DNA of 64,000 nt from Paraburkholderia sp. NMBU_R16. GTDB lineage: Bacteria; Pseudomonadota; Gammaproteobacteria; Burkholderiales; Burkholderiaceae. Below are positions 1 to 9,479 of the stretch, piece by piece. Numbering within the stretch: position 1 is the first letter of the stretch; each line of letters begins with the position of its first letter. The notes under the pieces are model-generated. The model did not search any database and was not told the DNA's origin. It worked only from the letters and a program-made list of their open reading frames with translations. The translations under genes were made by a program, and so were the position numbers. The DNA lies in the NCBI RefSeq assembly GCF_013282575.1, contig NZ_JAAAYE010000033.1, positions 1 through 64,000 on the forward strand. Reading direction: 5' to 3'.

Positions 1-42
1 GAACGTGAACAACTTCTCGGTGAATGTGTCGCTACCGCGCAT
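1..42 (-). CDS. IS5-family transposase, N-terminal fragment (cut by window edge)
   Basis: Reading leftward from an ATG at 42, the 14 visible codons give MRGSDTFTEKLFTF. This closely resembles the conserved start MRGSDTFTESLFT that I recall for a widespread Burkholderiales IS5-type transposase; that match is from memory, not a search. The rest of the protein, including any DDE catalytic residues, lies left of the window. The gene has the same orientation as the satellite genes and starts downstream of their terminator. The insertion-sequence end should lie between about 43 and 137, but I cannot identify the terminal inverted repeat because the other end is missing. Only 42 bases are coding, so the call rests on a short match. 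Confidence 0.65.
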   Translation of the reverse strand, partial: MRGSDTFTEKLFTF

Positions 43-136
43 GATCTTCAGGAGGCAGACAGGGCTTTCTTATCAACGCTTCGGCCACCTCGTCCGATGA
101 CCAGGCGAGTGGTATTTCAGCAAGCTGTTAGGGAAG

Positions 137-166
137 AAAAAAACCGCCTCATGGGCGGCTCTTTTT
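137..166 (-). terminator. Rho-independent terminator after the satellite operon
   Basis: A CCGCC/GGCGG hairpin (144-148 with 154-158, loop TCATG) is followed on the minus strand by seven consecutive T residues. It lies 16 bases past the stop of the DUF5906 gene. The plus strand also has a T-run after the stem, so it may work in both directions and insulate the operon from the insertion sequence. Confidence 0.8.
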
Positions 167-181
167 GTGCACGCGTGCAGT

Positions 182-1780
182 TCAGATCGGACGATCATCG
201 CGGTCGGATTCTCTGGATGCGCCGGCCAACACGTCCATTGCTGGCAGCGTGTCGTTGTAATCGCGAGCGCGGGCCGCCTCGGTTGCAATCTCGACTGGCG
301 TAGCCTCAGTCCACCGCTCGGCGTTGCGCAGAATCCAGCACCGCCAGGACTGGCCGCGAACCTTGACCAGCCGCCCGTCGCCGTACTGAACCGCGCCGGC
401 TTCGGTCAACGCTCGACGCATAGCCGGAGTGAATCCCTTGTCGTGCCCGTCGCCCAGCACTTCGGCGGCGTCGCCGTTGGTGATTACGTCAGCAGGCCAG
501 CGCTTGATTAGCTGTTCGGCTGCCTGCTGTGTCATCGACTTCGATGCGTTCAACGCAGCGCGCTTCGCTTCGTTCATCGGCGGACGTTCGCCGGGGTTGA
601 ACGCGCTGATATCACGCTCACGCAGATAGACGCCCACCGCGTTGATGAACTCGGCATCGCCAAGCAGTGCATACAGCTTCGTGTACGTCTCAGGCGAGCG
701 CGGCGCGGCATCGTGGCGAACCACGCGCCAGCGGCGGTCGGTGCCCTTCATCGGCAGGGCGTTTTCGTAGTTGCTGAACACCAGCCAGCGGCAAGAATTG
801 CGTTCCTTGAACTTGCGGCCAAATTTCGGATTGATTTCGCGTTCTTCGGCGTTGACGATGGCGTTAAGGCGGTTGGCATTGCGAAATGGATTTTCGCCGC
901 TACCCTCCTGTACTTCATCGACCATTGCCAGCACGCGGCCCGCCAGCATGCCGTTAAACTGGCTTTCCAGCAGCGCAGGCAAATCGACGTTCGGCGCAAC
1001 ATATCCTCGCCACACGCGCGCCAGAACAGACGCCATCCAGTTACGGCCGGTTCCGGTGTTCGCAGCGATGTGCAGCCAGCCGTAATGCGGCAGCACGCCA
1101 GGGCACTGCTCGATGTGTGCAAGCCAGTCCAGGAACACTTCGCGCTCGGCCACATCCTCAATCAGATATGCGACGTGTTCCAGAAATGGCTGCTCGTCGG
1201 CCGATGACTTACGACGCTCGATTGGCCGCCAGGAATTCATCGCCGTCTCGCCGTCAGGATCGCGGCAGATTTCGCTGGCCCCAGCATGGAACGTGCGCGC
1301 GTGCACTGTCTTGCGGTTCGCGTCCTTCTTCCACAGCGCCGCGTTCGGAACCTGACGCGGTTTCGCCTTGCTGTCCGGGTCGCCTACTTCGGTGGTGTTG
1401 CACGCCGTAAGATCACAAAACTCCCCGAACGACAAAACCGTTTTCGGCGCGCTCAGCCTGCCTACCTGGCTGCCCGACGCAATCCACACGCAATCTTCCA
1501 GCATGTCGTCCACCGTCATTACAGGCGGCAAGACGCTAACGGGTTCGTCCTGCAAGCGCGCGTTTTCTTCCTTCTGCTGGCGGCGTCGTTCTTCGTCACG
1601 CGCATTTCGCGCTTTCCGCTGCTCGTCCTCCCAGGCCAGCAATTCGGGCGACTTCTGAACCCTCGGCTGATCCTTCGGCTTCTTCTTCCGGCGCGGCGAA
1701 TGCTCGGGAGCAACCGTCGCATCCAGCGTGCCGGCCTTCTGCATTGCTCGGATTTGTTCAATCGAAATGAACGCGTTCAC
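182..1780 (-). CDS. DUF5906 / D5-like phage replication ATPase
   Basis: A 532-aa protein of the phage and satellite primase-helicase type. Residues 30-80 are a highly charged Lys/Arg/Glu-rich region. The ATPase core spans about 195-380: the P-loop position reads NTGTGRNW (about 241-248), with Arg where classical Walker A has Lys; MVDE (286-289) fits Walker B; GTDRR near 346-350 fits an arginine finger. The C-terminus (about 400-500) looks like a winged-helix DNA-binding region. I see no N-terminal archaeo-eukaryotic primase motifs, so priming activity is not supported. It overlaps the upstream small gene by 4 bases and is the last gene before a terminator. The expected role is replication of the excised element, inferred from family and context. 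Confidence 0.8.
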   Translation of the reverse strand: MNAFISIEQIRAMQKAGTLDATVAPEHSPRRKKKPKDQPRVQKSPELLAWEDEQRKARNARDEERRRQQKEENARLQDEPVSVLPPVMTVDDMLEDCVWIASGSQVGRLSAPKTVLSFGEFCDLTACNTTEVGDPDSKAKPRQVPNAALWKKDANRKTVHARTFHAGASEICRDPDGETAMNSWRPIERRKSSADEQPFLEHVAYLIEDVAEREVFLDWLAHIEQCPGVLPHYGWLHIAANTGTGRNWMASVLARVWRGYVAPNVDLPALLESQFNGMLAGRVLAMVDEVQEGSGENPFRNANRLNAIVNAEEREINPKFGRKFKERNSCRWLVFSNYENALPMKGTDRRWRVVRHDAAPRSPETYTKLYALLGDAEFINAVGVYLRERDISAFNPGERPPMNEAKRAALNASKSMTQQAAEQLIKRWPADVITNGDAAEVLGDGHDKGFTPAMRRALTEAGAVQYGDGRLVKVRGQSWRCWILRNAERWTEATPVEIATEAARARDYNDTLPAMDVLAGASRESDRDDRPI

Positions 1781-2112
1781 TGGGCGTCGCCTCCCGCATT
1801 CTTACGCTTCGGCTCCCAGCCGATGGACTCCAGCGCACGACGAACGGCGGCCGGCGTATAACTGATGCCGTCACGGCAGCCATACTGAAAGTTGCGAACG
1901 ATGATGCGTCCCGCGTCCTGCAGACACATACCGCTCTGCCTCGCTTGCATGACGGCCTTGATAACGGCGTCATCAATTGCGCGACGCTGCCGTTCCGCTT
2001 CGTCGCGAAGCATTGCGGCGTTGACTTTTTCCCACGCGAGAAAATCGGATGGGGTGATATAATTATTAGGAGTGCTCATGGTTATTTGGTCCTTTGCGGT
2101 GGTCGGCTTCAT
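1777..2112 (-). CDS. Small hypothetical protein of the satellite operon
   Basis: A 111-aa protein not recognised as any named family. The middle (about 25-65) is predicted helical and charged, and the C-terminus (about 75-105, ending near SIGWEPKRK) resembles a small helix-turn-helix or winged-helix segment. It starts 15 bases after the alpA stop and its stop overlaps the start of the DUF5906 gene (ATGA), so translation is probably coupled. A second start at 2079 (MSTPNNY) has AAGGA about 10 bases upstream; the 2112 start has GGTGG about 6 bases upstream. I cannot choose firmly between them. A DNA-binding or replication accessory role is plausible but unproven. Confidence 0.65.
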   Translation of the reverse strand: MKPTTAKDQITMSTPNNYITPSDFLAWEKVNAAMLRDEAERQRRAIDDAVIKAVMQARQSGMCLQDAGRIIVRNFQYGCRDGISYTPAAVRRALESIGWEPKRKNAGGDAQ

Positions 2113-2127
2113 GGTCGTCCACCGTTT

Positions 2128-2343
2128 TTATTGTGCATTCGCGATTTCCATCTGCGAGCGCTGCCATTCCTGAATGTCGCTCAGCCTCCAGGCTGTGACG
2201 CCTTGAATCCTGATCGGCTTCGGAAAGCTGCCATCCTGCACGCGCCGCCAGAGTGTCGGCTTGCTGAACGGGACGAAGCGTTCGTTGATAAGCTGCGTGA
2301 TGCGAAGATACGTTTCCAGACCGATGGTTTGCGTGTTGCGCAT
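2128..2343 (-). CDS. alpA: AlpA-family phage transcriptional regulator
   Basis: A 71-aa MerR/excisionase-like winged helix-turn-helix protein. TYLRITQLIN near residues 11-20 and the motif FSKPTLWRRVQDGSFPKP (26-43), followed by AWRLSDIQEW (51-60), are the signature of AlpA regulators. In P4-like elements these bind DNA next to integrase and control excision. The start at 2343 fits the family length and has GGAG about 10 bases upstream; a longer reading from 2391 would add an atypical extension. It is followed by the small hypothetical gene and the DUF5906 ATPase in one leftward operon. Direct repeats about 60-95 bases upstream are candidate operators. Confidence 0.9.
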   Translation of the reverse strand: MRNTQTIGLETYLRITQLINERFVPFSKPTLWRRVQDGSFPKPIRIQGVTAWRLSDIQEWQRSQMEIANAQ

Positions 2344-2400
2344 TTTGGTATGACTCCATGTGAGATTGCATGGCGACAGTTTCGGTGCCATTGCGCGCAG

Positions 2401-2437
2401 TTTCCTCTTGTGGGTTATTCGTTTCCTCTTGCGGGTT
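2401..2437. repeat. Two phased 16-bp direct repeats upstream of alpA
   Basis: Copies TTTCCTCTTGTGGGTT (2401-2416) and TTTCCTCTTGCGGGTT (2422-2437) differ at one base and are spaced 21 bp start to start, two DNA turns. A perfect 12-bp palindrome CGCCGTACGGCG (2441-2452) follows directly. The phasing and position before alpA suggest an operator or iteron-like binding site. Confidence 0.6.
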
Positions 2438-2491
2438 CTTCGCCGTACGGCGCTCGCAGTTCACTGTGCTTAACGCTGCATCACGAACGCA

Positions 2492-2518
2492 ATAAAAAAA
2501 CCCGGCCGAAGCCGGGTC
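2492..2518 (-). terminator. Rho-independent terminator of the integrase gene
   Basis: The stem CCCGGC/GCCGGG (2501-2506 with 2511-2516, loop CGAA) is followed on the minus strand by seven T residues. It sits about 22 bases after the integrase stop, separating integrase transcription from the alpA operon. Confidence 0.85.
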
Positions 2519-2538
2519 GTTGTGCGCGCACACGAAAA

Positions 2539-3882
2539 TTAGAGGTCGTCGTCTAAGTCATCTTCGTGTACTTCGGCGGCTCGCCGCTTTGCGTCGGCTA
2601 TCAGGTCGCGCGCTGACTCTCCACGCATCCACGCGTCGACCATGTCGGCCCAGCATTGCAACATGATCTTTCTTTCGGTCAGGTAGCGGTTCACGTTGTA
2701 GACGGCGGCGATGCGGTTGCGCGGTGCATGCGCCAGTGACATTTCAATCCAGCGTTCCTCAAACTTCGCACGGTTAAGCCCAGTGGAAAACGTGCGCCGC
2801 AGATCGTGCACGCCGAACGTCTGGAATTCCGGGTCCGACTTTCGAATGTGCTCCACGGCCGCGTCAATGACCCGATTCAGGGTTGCGTTCGAAATCGGCT
2901 GGTCGTGGTCGTATCGCCCTGGGTGCAGGTAGTCGCTGGCACCGAAGCAAGCACGCAAGGCCACTAAAATGTCCAGCGCCTGGTCGCTCAATGGGATTAC
3001 GTGCGCCTTCCCCGCCTTCATTCTGGCGGCGGGGATTGTCCACCGCTCGGCGTCGAAATCAACCTCCCCCCAAGTCGCGTCTATGAATTCCGATTTTCTA
3101 ACGCCAGTCAGCAAAATGAATTTCAGCGCCAGTCGCAGCGTCGGCGTGGTGGCTACCAGCTCCAGCGCGATCAGGAATGTGCGGATTTCGGCCGGCGACA
3201 ACGCGCGGTCGCGGGGTTCAAACGTTGCGATGGCCGACGCGCGGATTGATTCGGCTGGATTCTCGACGGGCAGCCCACTGGCGCGCGCGTGCGCGAATAT
3301 AGCCCGCGTTACATCGCGAACATGGATAGCTACTGCGGGGCCGCGTTTGGACTTCACGTCGTCACAAAGCGCTTTCAGGCGAGCGGGTGTCACCTCGTCC
3401 AGCTTTAGTTTTGACAGCGCCGGTTCGATGGCACGCTTATAGACAGACCTTCGCATCGCCAGGGTGCTGTCCGCCAGTTGCTCGGCGCCGCTCTTGGGGT
3501 CTGCCTTGTGGGCAAAATAGTTTTCGGCCCAGCCACCGAACGTCAGCGCGTCCGCTACTGCAGAGCGCTTGTCTGCTTTCCCGCGCGACGGCGATGCGCC
3601 CCGCTCCACGTCTCGTCTGGCGCGATCCAGCAGCGTGCGCGCCTCGGCCAGCGACATGTCCATGCCATATTCGAGCGTATCGGGTTCGCGCGCCGGATTG
3701 CGTGCCAGCTTGGCGTCGTACCGGCCTATTGTGAGCGTCTCGCCCCTGCCGTTTATCCGATAGTTGTATCTGAAACTGATGGTGCCGCTCGGCAGAACGG
3801 CGGCGTACAGGCCGTCACGGTCGCCCTTCTTGTAAAGCTTCTCGGCGGGTTTGAGCTTCTGCAGCCCCGTATCTGTCAGCAA
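2539..3882 (-). CDS. int: P4-like tyrosine recombinase / integrase
   Basis: A 447-aa site-specific recombinase with an N-terminal arm-type DNA-binding domain (DUF4102-like, about 1-95), a SAM-like core-binding domain (about 112-215) and a C-terminal catalytic domain. Catalytic residues are visible, numbered from the start used here: Arg in TGVRKSE (262), Lys in the beta-hairpin KAGKAHVIP, HDLR (His359, Arg362), His385 in LAHAP and nucleophile Tyr395 in AVYN. A TTG at 3882 is preferred because GGAGG lies 5 bases upstream; the in-frame ATG at 3906 has no ribosome site. It is the gene nearest guaA and is transcribed away from it, as expected for an element integrated at the guaA 3' end. Confidence 0.93.
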   Translation of the reverse strand: MLTDTGLQKLKPAEKLYKKGDRDGLYAAVLPSGTISFRYNYRINGRGETLTIGRYDAKLARNPAREPDTLEYGMDMSLAEARTLLDRARRDVERGASPSRGKADKRSAVADALTFGGWAENYFAHKADPKSGAEQLADSTLAMRRSVYKRAIEPALSKLKLDEVTPARLKALCDDVKSKRGPAVAIHVRDVTRAIFAHARASGLPVENPAESIRASAIATFEPRDRALSPAEIRTFLIALELVATTPTLRLALKFILLTGVRKSEFIDATWGEVDFDAERWTIPAARMKAGKAHVIPLSDQALDILVALRACFGASDYLHPGRYDHDQPISNATLNRVIDAAVEHIRKSDPEFQTFGVHDLRRTFSTGLNRAKFEERWIEMSLAHAPRNRIAAVYNVNRYLTERKIMLQCWADMVDAWMRGESARDLIADAKRRAAEVHEDDLDDDL

Positions 3883-3909
3883 GGTATCCTCCGTTCGGTT
3901 CACCATCAG

Positions 3910-3935
3910 ATACCATCATGGTACCGCAATGGTAC
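3910..3935. promoter_or_regulatory. Candidate integrase arm-type or operator site
   Basis: A perfect 13-bp palindrome TACCATCATGGTA (3911-3923) overlaps the first of two ATGGTAC heptamers (3918-3924 and 3929-3935, 11 bp apart). A related GTACCA occurs at 3978-3983. The cluster sits between int and the guaA junction, where arm-type integrase or directionality-factor sites are expected. Function is inferred only from position. Confidence 0.5.
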
Positions 3936-4082
3936 AGAACAGAACGAAGTGGATGCCCTAAAAACATGCCATCGACCGTACCAGCAAATATATCGAGATC
4001 GGGCGACACGAAATGAGACCGGATGATAGCCTTAAACCGTTGCTACATATGGCGTTTAGGCGATTTTCGATACCAAGTGAGA

Positions 4083-4125
4083 CAGCTTGGCGCGGCCCAA
4101 AATCACTCCCACTCAATCGTAGCCG
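4083..4125. other. Inferred attachment-site junction at the guaA 3' end
   Basis: The last codons of guaA (ATIEWE, stop at 4103-4105) directly abut the AT-richer int-proximal DNA. The 3' end of guaA is a known integration target for P4-like integrases, and the element evidently restores the intact reading frame. The matching repeat that would define the core should lie left of the window, so exact boundaries are not visible. Confidence 0.5.
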
Positions 4126-5686
4126 GCGGCTTCCCCGAAATATCATAGACAACCCGATTGATCCCTCGGACCTCATTGATGATCCGATTCGAAACCTGCC
4201 CGAGCAACGCATGCGGCAAATGGGCCCAATGCGCCGTCATGAAATCGAGCGTCTGCACCGCGCGCAGTGCGACGACATATTCATAAGTCCGCCCATCGCC
4301 CATTACGCCAACGCTTTTCACGGGCAAAAACACGGCAAACGCCTGACTGGTAAGGTCGTACCACGACTTCCCGGTCTCCTTGTCGATCGTGTTGCGCAGC
4401 GTCTCGATGAAAATCGCATCAGCCCGCCGCAGCAGATCCGCAAAGTCGCGCCGCACCTCACCAAGAATCCGCACACCGAGCCCCGGCCCAGGAAACGGAT
4501 GCCGATAGACCATCTCATACGGCAATCCGAGCTTCACACCAAGCTCGCGTACCTCGTCCTTGAACAGTTCCCGCAACGGCTCAAGCAACTTCAAATTCAA
4601 CGTCTCAGGCAAGCCACCAACGTTGTGATGGCTCTTGATCGTATGTGCCGCCTTCTTGCCCTTGCCGGCCGATTCGATCACATCCGGATAAATGGTGCCC
4701 TGCGCCAGCCATTTCGCGTCGCGCAGCTTGCCCGCTTCCGTCTGAAACACTTCAACGAACTCGGCGCCAATGATCTTGCGCTTGTGCTCCGGATCCGTCA
4801 CGCCGGCTAGCTTCGAGAGAAACGCTTCGCTCGCATCGACATGGATGACGCGCACACCGAGATGATCGGCAAACGTCGCCATCACCTGCTCCGCCTCGTT
4901 CAACCGCAACAAGCCATGATCGACGAAGACACACGTCAGCTGATCGCCAATGGCGCGATGCAGGAGCGCCGCCGCCACCGATGAATCGACACCACCCGAC
5001 AAGCCGAGAATCACATGCTCGTCACCCACCTGCGCGCGAATCTTCTCGACAGCCTCGTCGATGTAATGCCCCATCTCCCAATCGGCCTTCGCGCCGCAAA
5101 TCTGCAGCACGAAGCGCTCGAGCATCGCACGCCCTTGAACCGTATGCGTGACTTCCGGATGCCATTGGAGACCGTAGAAATGCCGCTCTTCATCGGCCAT
5201 TGCCGCAATCGGGCACGATTCCGTGGACGCCATCAGCGCGAAGCCTTCCGGCATCTCGGTTACCTTGTCGCCGTGGCTCATCCACACTTTCAGCATGCCG
5301 TGCCCTTCCGGCGTACGGAAATCTTCGATCCCCTCGAGCAGGCTCGTATGGTTACGCGCACGCACTTCGGCATAGCCGAATTCGCGCACGTGCCCACCGT
5401 CGACCTTGCCGCCCAGTTGCTCCGCCATCGTCTGCATGCCGTAACAGATGCCGAGCACCGGCACACCCAGTTCGAACACGGCCTGCGGCGCGCGCGGCGT
5501 ATCGGATTCGGTCACCGAGTTCGGCCCACCCGACAGAATCACGCCTTTCGGGGCGAACTCACGGATGAACGAGTCGTCGACATCGTACGGGTGAATCTCC
5601 GAATACACATGCGCTTCGCGAATACGGCGGGCGATAAGTTGGGTGACTTGCGAGCCGAAGTCGAGGATCAGGATCTTGTCATGCAT
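4103..5686 (-). CDS. guaA: GMP synthase (glutamine-hydrolysing)
   Basis: A 527-aa cytosolic enzyme that aminates XMP to GMP using glutamine and ATP. It has a class I glutamine amidotransferase domain at about 1-200 with the triad Cys81 (GICYGMQ), His176 and Glu178 (WHPEV). An ATP-pyrophosphatase domain follows with the P-loop SGGVDSS at 230-236. The C-terminal dimerisation domain ends in ATIEWE. The length is normal and the frame intact despite the element integrated at its 3' end. It lies 247 bases downstream of guaB, and the two are probably co-transcribed from the guaB promoter. Confidence 0.98.
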   Translation of the reverse strand: MHDKILILDFGSQVTQLIARRIREAHVYSEIHPYDVDDSFIREFAPKGVILSGGPNSVTESDTPRAPQAVFELGVPVLGICYGMQTMAEQLGGKVDGGHVREFGYAEVRARNHTSLLEGIEDFRTPEGHGMLKVWMSHGDKVTEMPEGFALMASTESCPIAAMADEERHFYGLQWHPEVTHTVQGRAMLERFVLQICGAKADWEMGHYIDEAVEKIRAQVGDEHVILGLSGGVDSSVAAALLHRAIGDQLTCVFVDHGLLRLNEAEQVMATFADHLGVRVIHVDASEAFLSKLAGVTDPEHKRKIIGAEFVEVFQTEAGKLRDAKWLAQGTIYPDVIESAGKGKKAAHTIKSHHNVGGLPETLNLKLLEPLRELFKDEVRELGVKLGLPYEMVYRHPFPGPGLGVRILGEVRRDFADLLRRADAIFIETLRNTIDKETGKSWYDLTSQAFAVFLPVKSVGVMGDGRTYEYVVALRAVQTLDFMTAHWAHLPHALLGQVSNRIINEVRGINRVVYDISGKPPATIEWE

Positions 5687-5933
5687 GGCTGGGCACGAAA
5701 CTCAATGAGGAAAAATAGAAAACGAATGCGTCAGGACGGGCGATCGGCCATGCCGATAAACAAATTGCGCCGAGCGGCCGGCAAACAAGACCGGCGCGCA
5801 GGCGCAACAGCTGTGCAGGCAGCAAGTGGCAGCACTCATTACCGAAAAAAGCTGACGACGATCGCGGAAACCGGACGGGTCGGCGCGAAGGGCAAGCCGA
5901 ACCAGGCCAACCCGCCCGCAACGCCCACACGCG

Positions 5934-7449
<1,516 letters not shown>

Positions 7450-7682
7450 TGCGCGAACAGCAAGTTAGCGCATTTTTGTGCCCCTCGGGCCGACGCGATT
7501 TCGGTTTTGCGTTCGAGCCCGGTTCGCTCGTTTTTCGTTTGCGCGACACGCACGAATCGAACCAACAGAAAAAAAGCGCGCGATCGGGCCCACGCTCCCG
7601 CGAGTGCAGAAATGAACAAGACGAGGCCTCGCCACGCTCCTACAGTGCGGCACAGTGCAACCCATCGAACGAGGATCACGGC

Positions 7683-8753
7683 ATGCGGCAGGGAGTGAGC
7701 TACGGCATCATGGCTGGCGCCCTATGGGGCACGGTGTTTCTCGTGCCGAGGCTGCTGGGCGACTTCCCGCCGGCATTGCTCGCCTCTGCGCGCTGCATGA
7801 TGTACGGGCTCGTTTCGCTCGCCGCTGCGGTACCGATCGCGCGGCGTGTGGCCGGCAAGCTGACGCGAGCCGATCTCGCCGCGCTCGCGCGGCTCGCGTT
7901 GATCGGCAATCTCGTCTACTACCTGTTTCTGACCGCGGCGGTGCATCGGATCGGTATCGGGCCGACCTCGCTGATCGTCGGCGTACTGCCCGTCACGGTC
8001 ACCCTCGCCGGGCGACACGACCACGGTGCCGTGCCGCTCGTTCGTCTGATCTTTCCGCTCGGGCTCGTGGCGGCCGGCATCGCCTGCATCAATGTGGATG
8101 TCTTCACGGGCGACGCCTCGCAGGCGGCCGCGAGCGCGACGACGGTGGCCGGCAAGCTCGCCGGCGTCGCCTGCGCGGTGGGCGCGCTCGCCACATGGAC
8201 TTGGTTCGCCGTGGTCAACGCGCGCACGCTGCGCGGCAATGCCCGCTTCGACAGCAACGAATGGTCGGTCCTGCTGGGCGTGGCTACGGGCCTCTTCGGT
8301 GCGCTGACGTGGTTGCCCGCCCTCGCATTCGTCCACGCACATGGCGCCGCGGACAGCTTCGAGACGCTCAGCAGCGCGCGCTGGCAAACGTTCTGGCTGC
8401 TCAACCTGGGTTTGGCGGTAGGCGCTTCCTGGCTAGGCAACGGCCTGTGGAACGCGGCCGCAACCCGCTTGCCGCTCACGCTGTCGGGCCAGTTGATCGT
8501 CTTCGAGACGCTGTTCGCCCTGCTCTATGGATTCATCTACGACGCGCGCATGCCGCGCCCGCTGGAAGGCGCAGCGATCGCACTGCTGTTGGCCGGTGTG
8601 GTATGGTCGGTCAAGCGGCATAGCGGCGCGCAGTCCCGGCCCGCCTCCCCGCTCAGCGCGAATCCTTCGACAACCATTTGCGGCCCTCGATCGAGCCCTC
8701 TCGGCGTGTCTTGTCCACGCGCCGCTGCCGAGCAAGCTTCGGGTCCACAATGA
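7683..8753 (+). CDS. EamA/DMT-family membrane transporter
   Basis: A 356-aa inner-membrane protein with about ten hydrophobic segments, starting with MAGALWGTVFLVPRLL, in the two-repeat layout of drug/metabolite transporters. The ATG at 7683 is chosen because AGGA lies just upstream and the membrane fold starts there; the same frame remains open further left only as antisense to guaB. The last 30 or so residues (from SGAQSRP) form a polar tail whose coding region runs 101 bases into the 3' end of the convergent rnfH gene. The substrate is unknown, and amino acids or other metabolites are typical for the family. It is divergent from guaB with a 288-base shared upstream region. Confidence 0.85.
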   Translation: MRQGVSYGIMAGALWGTVFLVPRLLGDFPPALLASARCMMYGLVSLAAAVPIARRVAGKLTRADLAALARLALIGNLVYYLFLTAAVHRIGIGPTSLIVGVLPVTVTLAGRHDHGAVPLVRLIFPLGLVAAGIACINVDVFTGDASQAAASATTVAGKLAGVACAVGALATWTWFAVVNARTLRGNARFDSNEWSVLLGVATGLFGALTWLPALAFVHAHGAADSFETLSSARWQTFWLLNLGLAVGASWLGNGLWNAAATRLPLTLSGQLIVFETLFALLYGFIYDARMPRPLEGAAIALLLAGVVWSVKRHSGAQSRPASPLSANPSTTICGPRSSPLGVSCPRAAAEQASGPQ

Positions 8754-8985
8754 GCGGACGGTAGATCTCGACTCTGTCGTGATCCGCGAGCGGCGCGTCG
8801 AGCGGCTTGAGCTTGCCGTACACACCGACTTTCGCGGTCGAGAGATCGATCTCCGGGTGCCGCTCGACGATGCGGCTCGCGTCGATCGCGTCGCGAACCG
8901 TCGCACCGACCGGCAAACGAACCTCGATCAGGGTTTGCGTCCCGGGTTGCGCATAGCAGACGCAGATCGACAACGGTGCGCTCAT
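8653..8985 (-). CDS. rnfH: RnfH-family ubiquitin-fold protein
   Basis: A 110-aa protein of the RnfH family (UPF0125), a beta-grasp fold of unknown biochemical role that is almost always encoded next to RatA and SmpB. Family features are VCYAQPGTQTLIEVRLP at the start, the conserved VGVYGKLKPLDAPL block (about 53-66) and DRVEIYRPL (70-78). The C-terminus is basic. Its start overlaps the ratA stop by 4 bases, so the two are translationally coupled. The stop region is overlapped by the convergent DMT transporter gene. Confidence 0.9.
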   Translation of the reverse strand: MSAPLSICVCYAQPGTQTLIEVRLPVGATVRDAIDASRIVERHPEIDLSTAKVGVYGKLKPLDAPLADHDRVEIYRPLIVDPKLARQRRVDKTRREGSIEGRKWLSKDSR

Positions 8986-9419
8986 GGCCGGCCGTAGCGC
9001 TGATCGGCGCGCTTGACGAACGATTCGACGAACGTGTTCGCGATATGCGTGAATACCGGGCCGATGAGTTTCTCGAGGATGACGCTCGCAAACTCGTAAT
9101 GCAGTGCGAATTCGATTTTGCAAGCATCCGTGCGCAGCGGGGTGAACCGCCAGTAGCCGGTGAACTTGCGAAACGGCCCCTCGGCGAATTCCATGTCGAT
9201 GCGTGTCGGACGCGACTGCGTGTTGTGTGTCGCGAAGTGCTGCTTGATGCCCTTGAAGTTGATGTCGATGCGGGCTTCCATGCCGTGCTGGTCCTGCCGC
9301 CGGATCTCGACGCCGCCGCACCAGGGCAGGAAGTTGGGATAATCGGCGACATCGGTGACGAGATCGAACATCTCCTCGGCCGAGTGCCGAATCAATACGG
9401 TTTTCTGGACATCAGCCAT
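8982..9419 (-). CDS. ratA: RatA-type START-domain protein
   Basis: A 145-aa member of the RatA/COQ10 START-like family. In E. coli RatA was reported to bind 50S subunits and block 70S formation; the family relation to coenzyme Q-binding COQ10 leaves the physiological role open. MADVQKTVLIRHSAEEMFDLVTDV followed by YPNFLPWC is the characteristic N-terminus, and SVILEKLIGPVFTHIANTFV forms the C-terminal helix. The ATG at 9419 fits the family start; the longer frame to 9722 is antisense to smpB. It is divergent from smpB across 99 bases. Confidence 0.93.
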   Translation of the reverse strand: MADVQKTVLIRHSAEEMFDLVTDVADYPNFLPWCGGVEIRRQDQHGMEARIDINFKGIKQHFATHNTQSRPTRIDMEFAEGPFRKFTGYWRFTPLRTDACKIEFALHYEFASVILEKLIGPVFTHIANTFVESFVKRADQRYGRP

Positions 9420-9479
9420 ACATTTGACGGCGCGCGGGCGAAAGTGGGCGGAGCGGAGCCTCGGTAGGTCCCGCTTTGC

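Noticed and set aside
2066-2533. 155-aa minus-strand frame over alpA with an NPQEET duplication
   Set aside because: The duplication is just the translated operator repeat, and the frame runs through the int terminator. AlpA in a different frame is the real gene.
3815-4009. 64-aa frame upstream of and overlapping int
   Set aside because: It overlaps the integrase start in another frame and covers the candidate arm sites, and no ribosome site was seen.
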